Below are positions 49,654 through 61,700 of a stretch of DNA of 64,000 nt, one piece after another. The notes beneath the pieces are model-generated. The model was given only the letters and a program-made list of their open reading frames with translations, did no database searches and was not told where the DNA came from. A program made the translations under genes and the position numbers. The DNA comes from Pistacia vera (Eukaryota; Streptophyta; Magnoliopsida; Sapindales; Anacardiaceae): contig NW_022195082.1 in assembly GCF_008641045.1 (NCBI RefSeq), positions 248,001 to 312,000 of the forward strand. The letters are read 5' to 3'. How positions within the stretch are numbered: the stretch's first letter is position 1; every line of letters begins with the position of its first letter.

Positions 49654-50275
49654 ACAATTTATATCATTTCCTTTCTTAAAATGTGCGAGTGACTTTACAA
49701 ATTTGAATGCCATCTCATATAGATCCTTATGGGTGTGTTTATTTGCAGTATGACTGCATTAAGCGGATGACACATCCGTTGCAGTATTATTTACTTTTTG
49801 TCACATGTTTACCTCCATTTTTGGGGTGTACTGATTTGTGATTTGGCACTTTGGCTGCACTATTTTGACAAAAATATACCTGCAGGGTTTACTAATTATT
49901 TGATTCATTTTTTTTTTAAAGTAATAAAGAATTATTATTATTATACTGTACTTATTAAATTTGAGTAATTTTTCTTCTTATTTTCAAAATTGTTATTAAA
50001 AGATTTTTTTTTTTTAATTTTTAAAATATTTACTTTTTACATGATTTTTTGTTTTTATTAATAAATTATTATTTAGTACGATATTGCGCCAACACGTGAG
50101 TATTAATTTAATCCACTCCAACTCAATCCATTCTACTCCATCAAGTGCGAAGTGCCATACACCTTTTTCCCACGATAACCCAAATTGACTTCACCTACCT
50201 TATTGACTCGGGCATAGGCAAAACTTGAATAGCTCTTCACCTACTCTAACACGCAGATAGACAAAATACATTCAC
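49654..50275 (+). other. CRK4 to CRK2-type remnant spacer
   Basis: AT-rich, with 'gggtgtgtttatttgcag' near 49,732 that could be one end of a further MITE. From about 50,155 it matches the CRK2 promoter (3,190-3,337), including paired TTGACT motifs. Confidence 0.4.
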
Positions 50276-51150
50276 ACCATATCTTTGCGGTTCTCCTCTA
50301 TCTCTCAAGCTTTCTGTTAATCACTTTCACAAATGCAATTATCATAACCGCGAATAAAGCACCGGATTCTCCTGATAGTTTCGGACGATAAAGAAGAAAA
50401 GTTCTAGCGCTAATCAAACAATGTATAGTCTGGTACAGTGCACGCAGGGCCTGTCGATTAGATTGTTTTATAGTCTTCAAGACACTGATTCTCAGTTACC
50501 ATGGTGTTTTAGGGGAAAGAAGGGAAGAGTGTTGACTCCGAGTTGTAATGTCCGTTTTGAGCTGTATCTATTGTTAATGAAACTTTCATTTCAACATTGG
50601 CACTTCCATCGCGTCGGAACCTCCACATCTGCCCTTGGTTCCGCCAGCTCCTGGTTCCGTGACGAGGTCCCACGGTAAATTTATGATACTACTCTTTACT
50701 TCTTATTTTTCTTTTTACACTCTTATTGTGGATAAGGTCTACATTGCATATGTGGACCAAAAAAAAAATAAAAATTTGAGTTCAATATTTCAATATACTT
50801 CATCAATTATAAAACAAATGGCATTTTTCACTTTATTGAGGATCAAATTTTTTCTGATAGTTAGACTTCACATATGCTTGACTAATAAAACTCTCCCCGC
50901 ACACCCCCTCTCCCCGGCAAAAAACGCCCCATCAGCCTTTCCCTCCTAGCCAGTAACTCCTCCACCTCATTCCCTTACCAGCAACCCCCACCTCCATCAT
51001 ACCTCGACAGCACCACCTCCCACTTTACCATCACATGATGGATGATGAAGGGTTTGCCACCAGGGCACTTCAGCATCTCCTTCTATCTTTCGCTATTGCA
51101 AATTCAGTGGTTTGGATTGGTTTGATTTACGCGAGGGAAGTTAAAGTTAG
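50276..51150 (+). pseudogene. CRK2-type ectodomain remnant
   Basis: Begins at the CRK2 start position, but ATG has become ATA (50,278-50,280 region). After the signal peptide it skips about 440 bases, to near the end of the first DUF26 region. The second DUF26 motif is then visible (CTQGLSI...), up to a GT donor at 50,675. Intron sequence follows, including the C-rich block, and breaks off at about 51,130 ('gatttacgcg'). The membrane and kinase exons are gone: after a short unmatched stretch, sequence resumes at the equivalent of 9,278. This is a real structural deletion, not explained by base noise. Confidence 0.7.
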
Positions 51151-51289
51151 GGTTTGATTTGGGAAAGTTAGGATTATGGATTGGATTCATACATTTCACT
51201 GGTTGCTATATTAACAAAACAAATTTTTTGTTCAACGGTTCTACAGATATATTGATCCTAATTCAAGTCACTGTAATATATATTTTGTG

Positions 51290-51851
51290 CGTGTGTTTTG
51301 CTATGATACTGCCTCGATAATTAGTGAATGGATCGAACACGACCCATTAATCTCTACTTTTCTATAAAATATAAATAGGGACGGTGTCATCATCCACAGA
51401 TGGGCGGAAATGAAAAGTTAAGTAATGCCAAAGGAGAAAAACTTATTTTAATGGTGGAATTCCACATTTTTTAAATGAACTGCAGATCCCAGCAGCATTG
51501 CAACCATTCAAGACAAAGAAATGTTAATGTATTTTATTTAAACACGGTGATCTACAAAAATTAGAGAGGGAATCATTAGAATATTCAATTAGCAGGCAAA
51601 TCAATGCACAATCATCCAATGAAAACAATAGCCCCGGCTAGCAGAGTCCTTGATTTGGCTGAATCTTCAACAAAAAGTCAACTGTGACAAGAAGTAAAGC
51701 AATTAATTGATCAAAATGGAGGAAAATATCTATCATCTATAAGGCCTCACATTCCTCTCCTATCACCGTCTCATAACTGAGACACTAGCTCATACCTCTC
51801 TCATTTAGTAGTTGCTTGCATCTAAAAGTTTTGAATGGAGAGGTTTCGGAA
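51290..51851 (+). promoter_or_regulatory. CAT gene 5' flank, second copy
   Basis: Matches 9,278-9,851 (with small deletions), including 'agtagttgcttgcatctaaa' just before the start codon. It shows the original, uninterrupted junction to CAT coding sequence. Confidence 0.55.
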
Positions 51852-52480
51852 ATGGGTCTGTGGAGAACTGGTGAGGAGGTCCAGCAAAGAAGTTACAGGA
51901 GATGAGCAAGCAAGATTTCTTACCAGGAGAATCCTTTCAAGCTGGATAACTACCTTCTTATGTTGTCCCAGACACGTTTTCGGTTCAAGGATCGTCCATA
52001 AGCAGGTCAGATGATGCCAATGAGATTGATTTGCTTCGGAAACACAAGTGAGAATGACATGAACGTTGCCTAACCTAGTGGAATCTCACCTGGTTTGATT
52101 TGGTGCGTTTTGGAGCTGGTATCTCTGTGCTCACTGGACAGGAACTAATACGATGCTGGACTAGCCATTATTTAATCTTGATGTTTCTGCAATGCTCTCT
52201 CTCTTCTGCTACACGGAATTTGCAATAGAGATCCCAGTAGCAGTGGATCATTTGCTTACTTAAGAATTGAATTACGAGACTTTGCAGCGTTCATCATAGC
52301 TGAAACATACTTCTTGAAAGCCTTTTGGAAGTGCAGCAGTTGCAGATCATGGACTTCTTATTTCACAACTTTTGAACCGTCAAACCAACTCATTAACGAT
52401 CCACACTATTTCACGGATGGGTACAATCTCCCGGACCCAATAGCTGTTGGAGCCCTGGCAATTAAGGCAACAATTTAATG
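51852..52480 (+). pseudogene. Cationic amino acid transporter pseudogene
   Basis: CAT proteins move basic amino acids across membranes. Shifting between frames, fragments resemble the conserved N-terminus: a LDNYLLMLSQTRFRFKDR stretch, a MKRCLTWW-like stretch, GAGISVLTGQE, CYTEFAIEIPVA and AVADHGLLISQLLNRQTN. They are in family order with no intron-sized gaps. There are many frameshifts and stops, and the sequence ends after the first few membrane segments. It sits in the noisy block, so some shifts may be errors, but truncation is real. The undisturbed start here is the empty site for the retrotransposon at 9,860. Confidence 0.6.
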
Positions 52481-52739
52481 TAGGGAAAATAGTGTTAAAT
52501 TAGGATTTACGTTTGTTTCCATTCTTTATTTGATTTTCTTATTTTATTAATTTTCATAATAGGAATTCAACTAGTGTTCTATTTTAATTAGAGTTTAGTT
52601 GATTAGAAAAGTCTTAATTTAGTTATTTGACTTTCTTATTTTATAATTAGTCACGGTTGGAATTCTTATTTTAATTAGTTTTCTTTTTTGAAGTAGGATT
52701 TTATTTTTTTGTTTAACGAAATGCCTTTAATTACCACTA
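52481..52739 (+). other. AT-rich spacer after the CAT pseudogene
   Basis: No gene or element ends recognised. Confidence 0.4.
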
Positions 52740-54230
52740 ATTTTTTTCCATAAAAATACATTTTGCAACTAATTTCATAGTAGGGGAAAGTATTACCAGA
52801 TTTGATTCGACATTCAGTCTAAAATTATTAGAATTTACCATTAATTTTATGTTCACTAAAAGATATTTTTTCAACTGATAGAATAGTTGCGAAACACTTT
52901 TACCAAATTAGCCTTACGCATTCAACGTCTAAATTTTTTGGATTCGCCACTAATTTTTCTCACTAAAAGGTACTTCTTCAAGTAATTGAATATCACAATA
53001 CAGCTAAATTACCTTATGCATTCAGCATCTAAGGCAGAGGACTATTCAAATACAATTAGCAACTAATTTTTAGTTGTTGTTAAAAAGAAAAAACTTTATG
53101 CGTCTAACATTTATTCCATGTTTGGTGTTTAAATAAATTAATATTCTGTAACATTTGATTAGTTGCAGACAATTTACAATAGCGACTAATTTATTTAGTT
53201 GACAATTTTTGAGCAGAATTTTTCCCAGTAAGCGGAACAATTGGCATCTAAATATGTGACTTCGCATCTATTTTTTTTTTAACAGAAAACAATTATTGGC
53301 AACTACTTATAGTCCTAAATTAGATGACAAATATTGTTAATTAATTGGTAACTATTTTGATTAGTTACAGCATAACAAATTATCGAAATATCCAATTTTT
53401 GACATAATTACAAGGGCTCAGGTATTTTAGCAACAAATTTTTTGTGCATATTACATAGTTACAAAACCACACATCTATAGCAACTAAATTGAATTTAGTC
53501 GCCAATTAATTGAAATTTTCGTGTTCCCCCCCAATTTTGTGTTCTTGCCATAGGAAATTTGGCAACTAAAATTTTAGCTGCTACATATGATTTAGGTAAT
53601 ACTAGGCTGACAAACGATCTCACAAACCCAATGTGGCACTAAGTTGGCAGTACTATGTCACTCACGACTTTGACTAGATATGAACGATCGTTCCTTAGGA
53701 TGATAACCTTTCATCGTATAAAACGACCACTCTTTAAGGATGAAGACCTACATCATATAGGAGATCATTCCACGAGAGGAATGATCATACATAGGAAGGA
53801 TACATTCCATCATAGAATGGTCGTTCCTCCGGTGGATAGTCATTCTTTCTAAGGAATGGTCATTCCATGAGGAATGATCGTCCCTAGGAGATGGAATAAC
53901 CATTCCATGAGGACGGCTCATCCAAGGAATGACCATTATCCAAGGAACGGTCATTCTATCCAGGAACAACCATTCTTTCTCATAACTGTCATTCATATTA
54001 AGGAAGAGCGTTTCTTCTTAGTTCTAGTTTTGCAACAGTTTTGGTGGGGTTGAGTTCTAGTTTTGTGACGGTTTTTGATGGGTTGCCAACTCAAGTGTCA
54101 CAGGGGGTTTGTGAGATTGTTTATCAACCTACCTTTGTTCATTTGATGTACAAAATATGAAATAATTATAGTAACTAAAAAATAGTTAAAAATAATAGGA
54201 GGCAGAAATGACCAAATTTTTGTTTATTTA
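52740..54230. mobile_element. Rearranged CACTA end sequences
   Basis: 52,740-53,107 matches the 3' subterminal region of the big CACTA (43,450-44,420, without the MITE). At 53,108 it switches to the 5' subterminal region (35,390 onward), including the foldback element and palindrome array (53,680-54,010). It lacks CACTA ends and a target duplication, so it is a remnant of a related element with ends brought together. Confidence 0.6.
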
Positions 54231-57023
54231 CTAAAAACCCATTCCATATATGTAAGATAAACCCACCTAATTCCCAATCCCTAATTCCCCAATTTCCCCT
54301 TTCAATTTGCGCGCATCTTCTCTTCTTTTCTCCACTCACTCACCCATCCTTCTTCTTCTCGGCTTCGTTCATTCATTCAATCTTCTTCTTCATAGTCCAT
54401 TCTTCTCCACCATCTTCTCGTCCGATTCCAGTTCCGTGTTTTGAAGTTCACAAATGTGAGTAATCGAAGTTCACAAATTTAGTAAACCCAACCTATTTCA
54501 TTGTGTAACTGATCTGGTCATTCAAATCTCACATGTGTCCAAACATTTTTTATTATTTCTTCTTCAGGCGGTCAAAGGAAGAATTCAGATGTAAGAGATT
54601 GGGTTTGTTGGATTTTGATAATGGCTTAAGTAACCAGGACTCTATGGTAGATGACTTTCTGTTGCCTCTCTAATTTTGTGGATGCCTTCCTCTTTTTTGT
54701 CATTCTATCTGACTTCTTGCCATTTTTTTGTGTGTTTTTTGATTTATCTACTTTCCGCTTGTTCTTTTCAAATTAGAAATGCAAGAAATTTACTTTCGTA
54801 GAATTTTAGTAACGATTGTTAAAGCCAATGTTAAATAATTTGACTAGTTGGTACCCGATATTTTGATGATTAAAACCTAGTGTGCATCATTTAATGGCTG
54901 AGAACTTAATTTACATGAAACAGGTGTAGAAAATACAATGTTGTGAGAACTCATAATTTGGTATTGTAGGTTGGTTCTAGAGCGGCTTATGCTTGGAAAC
55001 ACTACAACATTATTTCTTCCCTGGTACAAGTACAAACTAATCGTCTGGAACTGCTCTTAAGAGATAAGAAAGAAAGAACCTAAGGAAAAGCTGCAGGGCA
55101 TCCCTTCTGATTGAGGCGACTGATATAATCGGGCCCTGAATTATATGAGCATGAACCAAGGGTAAAAAACAATGACAACTTGGGACCCTCTATGTTGACC
55201 AAGAGTTGGAAGTGTTTACAAGGGTGAGTGAGGAGTTGAAAGGGCAGATGAAGGCCTTGAAGCAGCGACTGCGGTGGTGGCCAATAGGCTCCCGGTCTCT
55301 GCAGTCAGGAGAGGTAAGACTCTTGGCTCTAAGATAAGTGCTAGGGGGTGGTCAGTCCCTTCTGGGTAAGTGGCATTTGAACTATCATTTCATTTGTTTG
55401 TCCATTTAAATTCTTAATGTCTTTAATAGTTTTTGCATTGTATTTCTGTTTTATTTGAATATCTCGTTTAGTTTTAATTAATGACATGACTTTTTCACTT
55501 GATTGAACACATAGCCTTATGGATGTATTGTTTGGGTGTGAAGGAGTTTGAGGCGAGATGGATATGATGGTTGGAGTAAAGTGCCAGAGATTGGACAGAA
55601 AGCACTTACTAAAGCATTGGCTGAAAAGGATAAAGTTCTGTCATCAAAATCATTTTGTGATTTAAGTCCTTATTCATTGTTATGTGTTTGTGACATTGGT
55701 AAGTAATGACTTTATTATATGACTTCGTGACATTGGTTTCCCCCCTTACATATGATAAATGTATAAAATTCTTGGATGAGAAAACATAGTTCATCAACAC
55801 TATATTTGCTATTTGCTATTGCAGAGGTGTATTCCTGTATTCCTTGATGAGGACATCGTTCATCAATACTACAATGGCTATTGCAACAACATCTTGTGGC
55901 CTCTTTTTCATTACCTTGGACTTCCACAAGAAGACCGCCTGGCCACCATCTGGAGTTTCCAGTCTCAGTTTGCTGCATATATAAAGGCTAATCAAATGTT
56001 TGCTGAGGTTGTAAACAAACACTATAAGGATGGAGATGTTGTGTGGTGCCATGACTACCGTCTCATGTTTCTTCCAAAGTGCCTAAAGGACCGCAACAGT
56101 GGAATGAAAGTCAGTTGGTTTCTCCGCACACCCTTCCCTTCTTCTGAAATCTGCAGGACACTTCCATCTCGATCAGATCTGCTGCATGCAGTTCTGGCTG
56201 CTGATTTGGTTGGGTGAGTTTTTGTTGTATTTTGCATGTTGCTTAGAACTGATGAATTTTACTCAGAAACTCAATTTTGGTTGTCATGAATGTTTCTCAT
56301 AGTAAGGTTATAGCTAGGTTATTCTTTGATCCGATGAATGCTATAGTTAATAACCTAAAAGACGATAGGCATATTTCTGTTTACACCAACTTTTGTTGCA
56401 TTGACCTAAGCCTTTGTATTTTAGTTCTTGCAATGTGAGAAAATTAAGTGGGTGTAAGGAAAAGCTGTTGTGGGTTTCCCATAATTTATGATGTTCTTCT
56501 ATCATGAATCTCTGGACAACTTACTATTCATATTAATCCCCTTGCTTTATCCATCTAAGGCCTATTGTTAAGTCTGGCATTTCTTAAAGATCCCTTTATC
56601 TTAGGTAATTATTAGTTTAATGTTTTCCTTAATTTAGCCTGTTTTGTGATTAAGTCAAAGGTCAGATTGGTTTCAGAATGACATCTCCTATCAGACTCAT
56701 ATGATTTACTTTAAAATAAAGAGAAGGAAGAAAACCTTATGGTGGAATTTCAGTTTCTAGATAGATTGTCTGGGCATCATGTAAGTCCTTGCTGTGTTAA
56801 CTTATTTCAATATTACAGTTTGTATATTTCCTTTTGTCATATCCATAATTATAATATTCAATTTGTGGTAATTGGTTAGATAGAATTTTCTTTGTATATG
56901 TCAAGCATGTAAAGTATTTAATTTTTATTTTGCAGTTTTCACACGTATGACTATGCAAGGCATTTTGTCAGTGCTTGTACTCGTATTCTCGGACTTGAGG
57001 GGACACCTGAAGGAGTTGAGGAC
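54231..57023 (+). pseudogene. TPS1: Trehalose-6-phosphate synthase (class I) fragment, copy 2
   Basis: Parallels copy 1, with one more exon. The leader (54,240-54,580) and first coding exon (about 55,086-55,368) lie in noisy sequence. The next exon near 55,536-55,632 keeps GCTGAAAAG but is broken upstream. Exon 55,825-56,213 is open (IPVFLDEDIVHQ ... WCHDYRLMFLP). Exon 56,936-57,023 encodes FHTYDYARHFVSACTRILGL and is cut off right after GVED, where CRK flank sequence begins. It differs from copy 1 by clean substitutions, so the two are separate copies. A 475-base segment (54,612-55,086) is absent from copy 1. No complete enzyme can result. Confidence 0.78.
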
Positions 57024-58718
57024 GTCAAAAAATTAATTTGTAATAATAGGGTCATTATCGCTGACTTTTAGAGCGAAATTAAAATCCTACCATGAAAAAG
57101 TTTCGTATACCTAACATGGAAAACGAAATTGGTTTTGAAACTGAAATGTGAACTGACAAAGAATTTAGTCTATTTTCCATGATAAATTTCCAGGATGCAT
57201 GCATTTATTTTAATCTCTTTTTTCTATGAATATTTAAACTCTTGCAATCATATGTCACACAACCGGCTACTTATTACCTATTAGCTTTCCGTCCTACCGC
57301 ACCCAAAATTTCCTTCCACTTTAATCTCTTTTTTCCATTAGCTTTTAACCTCCAATCAATGGTCAAATTAAAATTACCTTATCTTTCCCATTTGGGCGCC
57401 ACTTATATTCCCTCATTTGATTTATGAAGTGAAAATTAAGTATTTCATAGGAACTATATGGGAAAATACTCAGGTGAGGACGTTATGAAGTCTTTAACAT
57501 GCAAAATAAATATGAACAACCAGTTATTATTATTTATTTTTTGATGATTGGAAGTGTCTGGAATAGTTTACACATACTTTAACGAATCGTCTAAGACTCT
57601 GAAACTACTGGTCGGATAAAAACTCCAATGGTCACCCTATTAGTAACTGTGGGGATTCGAACTTTGAAGACTATATTAGATTCTTCTTTTGCTCTTTCAC
57701 TATCAAGAGGATTTGAACTTGGAAGACTGTATTAGATCATTATCTTGCTCTTTTACTATCGGATTTAAACTTGGAAGATCATGTTAGATTTTCTTCTGCT
57801 CTTTTATCATCAGGTCACCTAATGGTGGTTAGGTGGTTAACAACCAGTTATTAACTTTTACTCATCTTTGATCCGTTAAAGACTTTAGGATATCCACATA
57901 GAAGAGAGTCTATTTCAAACTATTTTAGGTAATAAAAAATAAATAAACAAAAGAAAAGAAAAAATAATACTAAATTTGCCAGAAGCCAACATCAAGTATG
58001 TCATTCTCACCACATGGAGAACAAGTGTCCTTATTCGTAGAACCGGTCGTTATATGACAGTGCTGTTTAACCAATATTAGATTAAACAAAGATAACTAGA
58101 AAGAAAGGTTTTAATTTAAATTATGAACCAAATATGAACCGTTTGTTGTAGATTAGGAGCTGATATTATTATTAATAATTTATTATTACTAAAAGTCATC
58201 TTTTCGGGTGCTAAGTCTACATTAAAACTTATATTATAAGGTATGTTCCTTTTTGTCTTCTTGTTTTAAATTTTAATATGCAATTGTGGGACATCTACCC
58301 TACAATTTTAAATTGATTGGAAGACCATAAATATATTGACTTGTCATACAGTTAATCTTATCTTATAGAATTATAAAATTTTAAAACATTTACTTTAAAT
58401 ATTCATTTGTAGTTTTTTTATTTATTTATAATTACTGATTTAATTTTACACAACTTGCATGCAAGAGTTGCTAAAAATTTGCAAAAATTTATAATTCAGG
58501 CTTGAGGATTCACTTATAAAAAAAATGAACAAATTTCGTAAACTCCTATCAAAGTATCAATTTATAAAAAGTAAACTCGATCTTCATCTTATATACACCT
58601 GATTGGCTTCATCTTCATCTTATATGCATATCTTCATCGCTTTGTGTCTAATCATTTCTGAAAACAAAATTAATCTAAGAAATATTGGAGCTAGCTTTTT
58701 CCTGTAAATTTATTCTCC
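57024..58718 (+). promoter_or_regulatory. Type A CRK upstream region before CRK5
   Basis: 57,030-57,190 and 58,310-58,718 match the CRK1/CRK4 flank. About 57,195-58,305 is an insertion with no match there. It contains three imperfect copies of a 55-base unit ('gatttgaacttggaagact') at 57,654-57,823, and a GTTCGAATCC box on the minus strand that hints at a SINE. Confidence 0.5.
57654..57823 (+). repeat. Three tandem copies of a unit of about 55 bases
   Basis: Units start 'gattcgaactttgaagact', 'gatttgaacttggaagact' and 'gatttaaacttggaagatc', and each runs into 'ttgctctttcactatc'-like sequence. Non-coding. Confidence 0.65.
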
Positions 58719-61700
58719 ATGATCCTTGTGGTTTTTCTCTACCTCTCAAGCTTTCTGACCATCACTTTCACAAATGCATTTATCACCCCAGTATACGTCG
58801 GCAATTCTTGTCCATCCTCTTTCAATTTCGCCATTAACAGCATTTATCACTCCAACCTCAAGCTTCTCTTCTCCACTCTTTCCTCCAACGCCACTTTCAA
58901 CACCTCCAATGGACTCTCCCAAGTCGTTTTCCGCAACGCTGCCGCAGGCCAAGCTCCTGACGAGGTCTACGGTCTCTTCCTTTGCCGTCGCGATCTCAAC
59001 TCCACCACTTGCCAAGACTGTGTTACTTATGCAACCAGACACGTAACTACAATTTGCCCAACTGGAAAACTAGCTATAATATGGTACGATGAGTGCCATT
59101 TGCGTTACTCAAACCAGTCTTTCGTCTCTATTGTGTCGCAAAATCCCTCAGTTTGGATGCCAAACACCGAAAATGTTACGGAGGCTGACAAGTTTGATGA
59201 TTCGGTGTTGAGTTTTATGAACGCAGCCGCGAGTAAAGCTGCTTATTCACCGGATAAGTTCGTGGGAGCTAAGAAGGAGAATTTTAGAGTTAATGAAACG
59301 TTGTATGGGCTTGTGCAGTGCACACAGGATTTGTCTAGTAGAGATTGTTTTACGTGTCTTCGAGCGGCCAATGCTGATTTACCACTGTGTTGTGGGGGGA
59401 AGAGAGGAGGAAGAGTGTTGACTCCGAGCTGTAATTCCCAGTTTGAATTGTATTCGTTTTTTAATGAATCCTTCATTTCAATAGTAGAACCGGCGTCGGC
59501 ACCGGAACCTCCACCTGTGAGTCGGTTTCCGCCTGCTCCTGGTTCTGTGACAGAGTCTCAAGGTAAAGTGATTAAGCTTCTTGTCGTTAACATCGAATAT
59601 CCCTTTATGAATTTTATATTTAATGTTAGAAAATTCTAGGTGCGGTTATTCATACATTTTACAGTATAATACCACATGCCCGTACAAAATATGGATACAA
59701 CATTTTTTTTTTTTTTGGGTAAGTCACGGATACAACATTTTCACACCAAATGATCAAGAGAAATGCTTATATGAGATATTTAGGGGTGAGCACGGGTAGA
59801 GGGTAGATCCGAAACTTACCCAGAATCGATACTGTACGGGTAGGTTTCAATTCCATTTTTTTTTAAATCGACATTGTGCGGTTCTAATGTCAGATCCTAC
59901 ATGTGGAGGAACCAGAATTAGAATCGGAACTTAGGAAAGGAACTTGAAGCAGGTACCAAGTTTGGAACCTGCTTGGAACCGAGGGCGGGTACCTAGTTTG
60001 GAACATGCTTGAGTCGAGGGTGGGTACTCGAATTGGAACCTGTTTTGAAACCTGGGTTGAAACAAAATATCTGTAAAGAATGGGGGGTCTATTGCATTTA
60101 ACATATAAAAAAATTAAAATAGAAAAAATTAAATTTTTACAATAACCTAATTAAATATATATACAATTATACATATTAACTACACCATATAAAAAACTTT
60201 AATATATTATAATAACCTAATAGAATAACTTAATAGTGCTTTAATGTTATTAAAAAAATTATTTTTGAATAAAATAATATATTTGATTGAATAATAATAT
60301 AATATTTAGTTATTTACTTCAATTATCAAGTTCTAACTATATCTACAGTAAATTAGTAATTAATTAATATCGTCTAATAAATTGATAAACATTAGTACAT
60401 TACTAGTTTAATGATTATTTAATTAATTATAATATTACATTATATTTATATGATTACTTAATTAATTATAAGTTTATAACATTACATTATAAACATTAGT
60501 AATNTATAAATATTAATATAAATAATAATCAAATTAACATAAATATAAATAACAAAAATAAAATAAAAATATTTTTTATAGTGTTTGAACAGTGTCATGC
60601 CAAATTGACATGCATAAATAGTACTATATCAAATTTGACGTGGCATTATGCATTGACACCAAATTTGTGTAATGTTTGGCGTTGGATTGGAGGTCATCTT
60701 TTGCGTCATTTTAGAGATGCCCAAAAGGTACATTCTTCAAGTAACTGAATAGTCTCGATACAATTTTATTAAATTACTCTTACACATTTAACATCTAAGG
60801 CACAGGACTATTTCAAACAGCAATTAGTAACTAAATTGTTAGTCGCTAAAAAAAAAATTTATACGTCTAACCTAATATTTAGTTGCTCATTCTTTCTCGA
60901 ACAATGATTCTGCAACTAAATGGCAATTACGTAAATTTAGATGCACAAGACAATTAGCATCTAAATTGGATGATCTGCATCTAATTTTGTTAGACGTCAA
61001 AAGTAATTTTTCTTGTAGCGAATTAATGGTGATACGTCTTGCTAAAATTGGAATAATAATTTTAATAAATATTCTAGGTGCACTATTTGATTTTGAAATA
61101 AAATTGATAGGTGAATATGTGGCACGTACCACCTGGTATTCTACATTTCTCTGCTCGGAAACTAAGGCTCTGCTTGGCATAACTTAATTGGACTAGAGTT
61201 TATTGAAATTGGACTTCTGGGGATATTTATAAAAAAATAAAAAAAATTAATTTGTAATAATAGGGTATTATCACTGACATTTAGAGCGAAATTAAAATCC
61301 TACTATGAAAGAGTTTTCATATACCTGCAGGAAAACGTAATTGGTTTTGAAACTGAAATGTGAACTAACAAAGAATTTACTCTATTTTCCATGAGAAATT
61401 TGCAGGATGCATGCATATGCAAACCTCGAGAAACTATCTATAATTGTATTCTTCCAAGTCTTTATAGTCAATAGCGTCAACAATATGGCTTGATACATAC
61501 ACAAGTCGTGTCTCATTTTAGTGCTTTCCCTTTCTTTGATTTGGTGACATTTATCTCCACCAATATTTGATTTTTCTTCAGCTCTCTATTGTCTGGTTNA
61601 ATGATTAGAAAATTAATTAATCATAACATTACATTATAAACAAATGATTACTTAATTAAATAATTACTTAATTAATTATAACATTCCATTATAAACACTA

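Noticed and set aside
44554..58718. Treating every frameshift in CRK4 and the CAT copy as proof of pseudogenes
   Set aside because: The deletion pattern matches the noisy block at 14,631-23,454 and may be sequencing error; only the larger deletions and truncations are taken as real.
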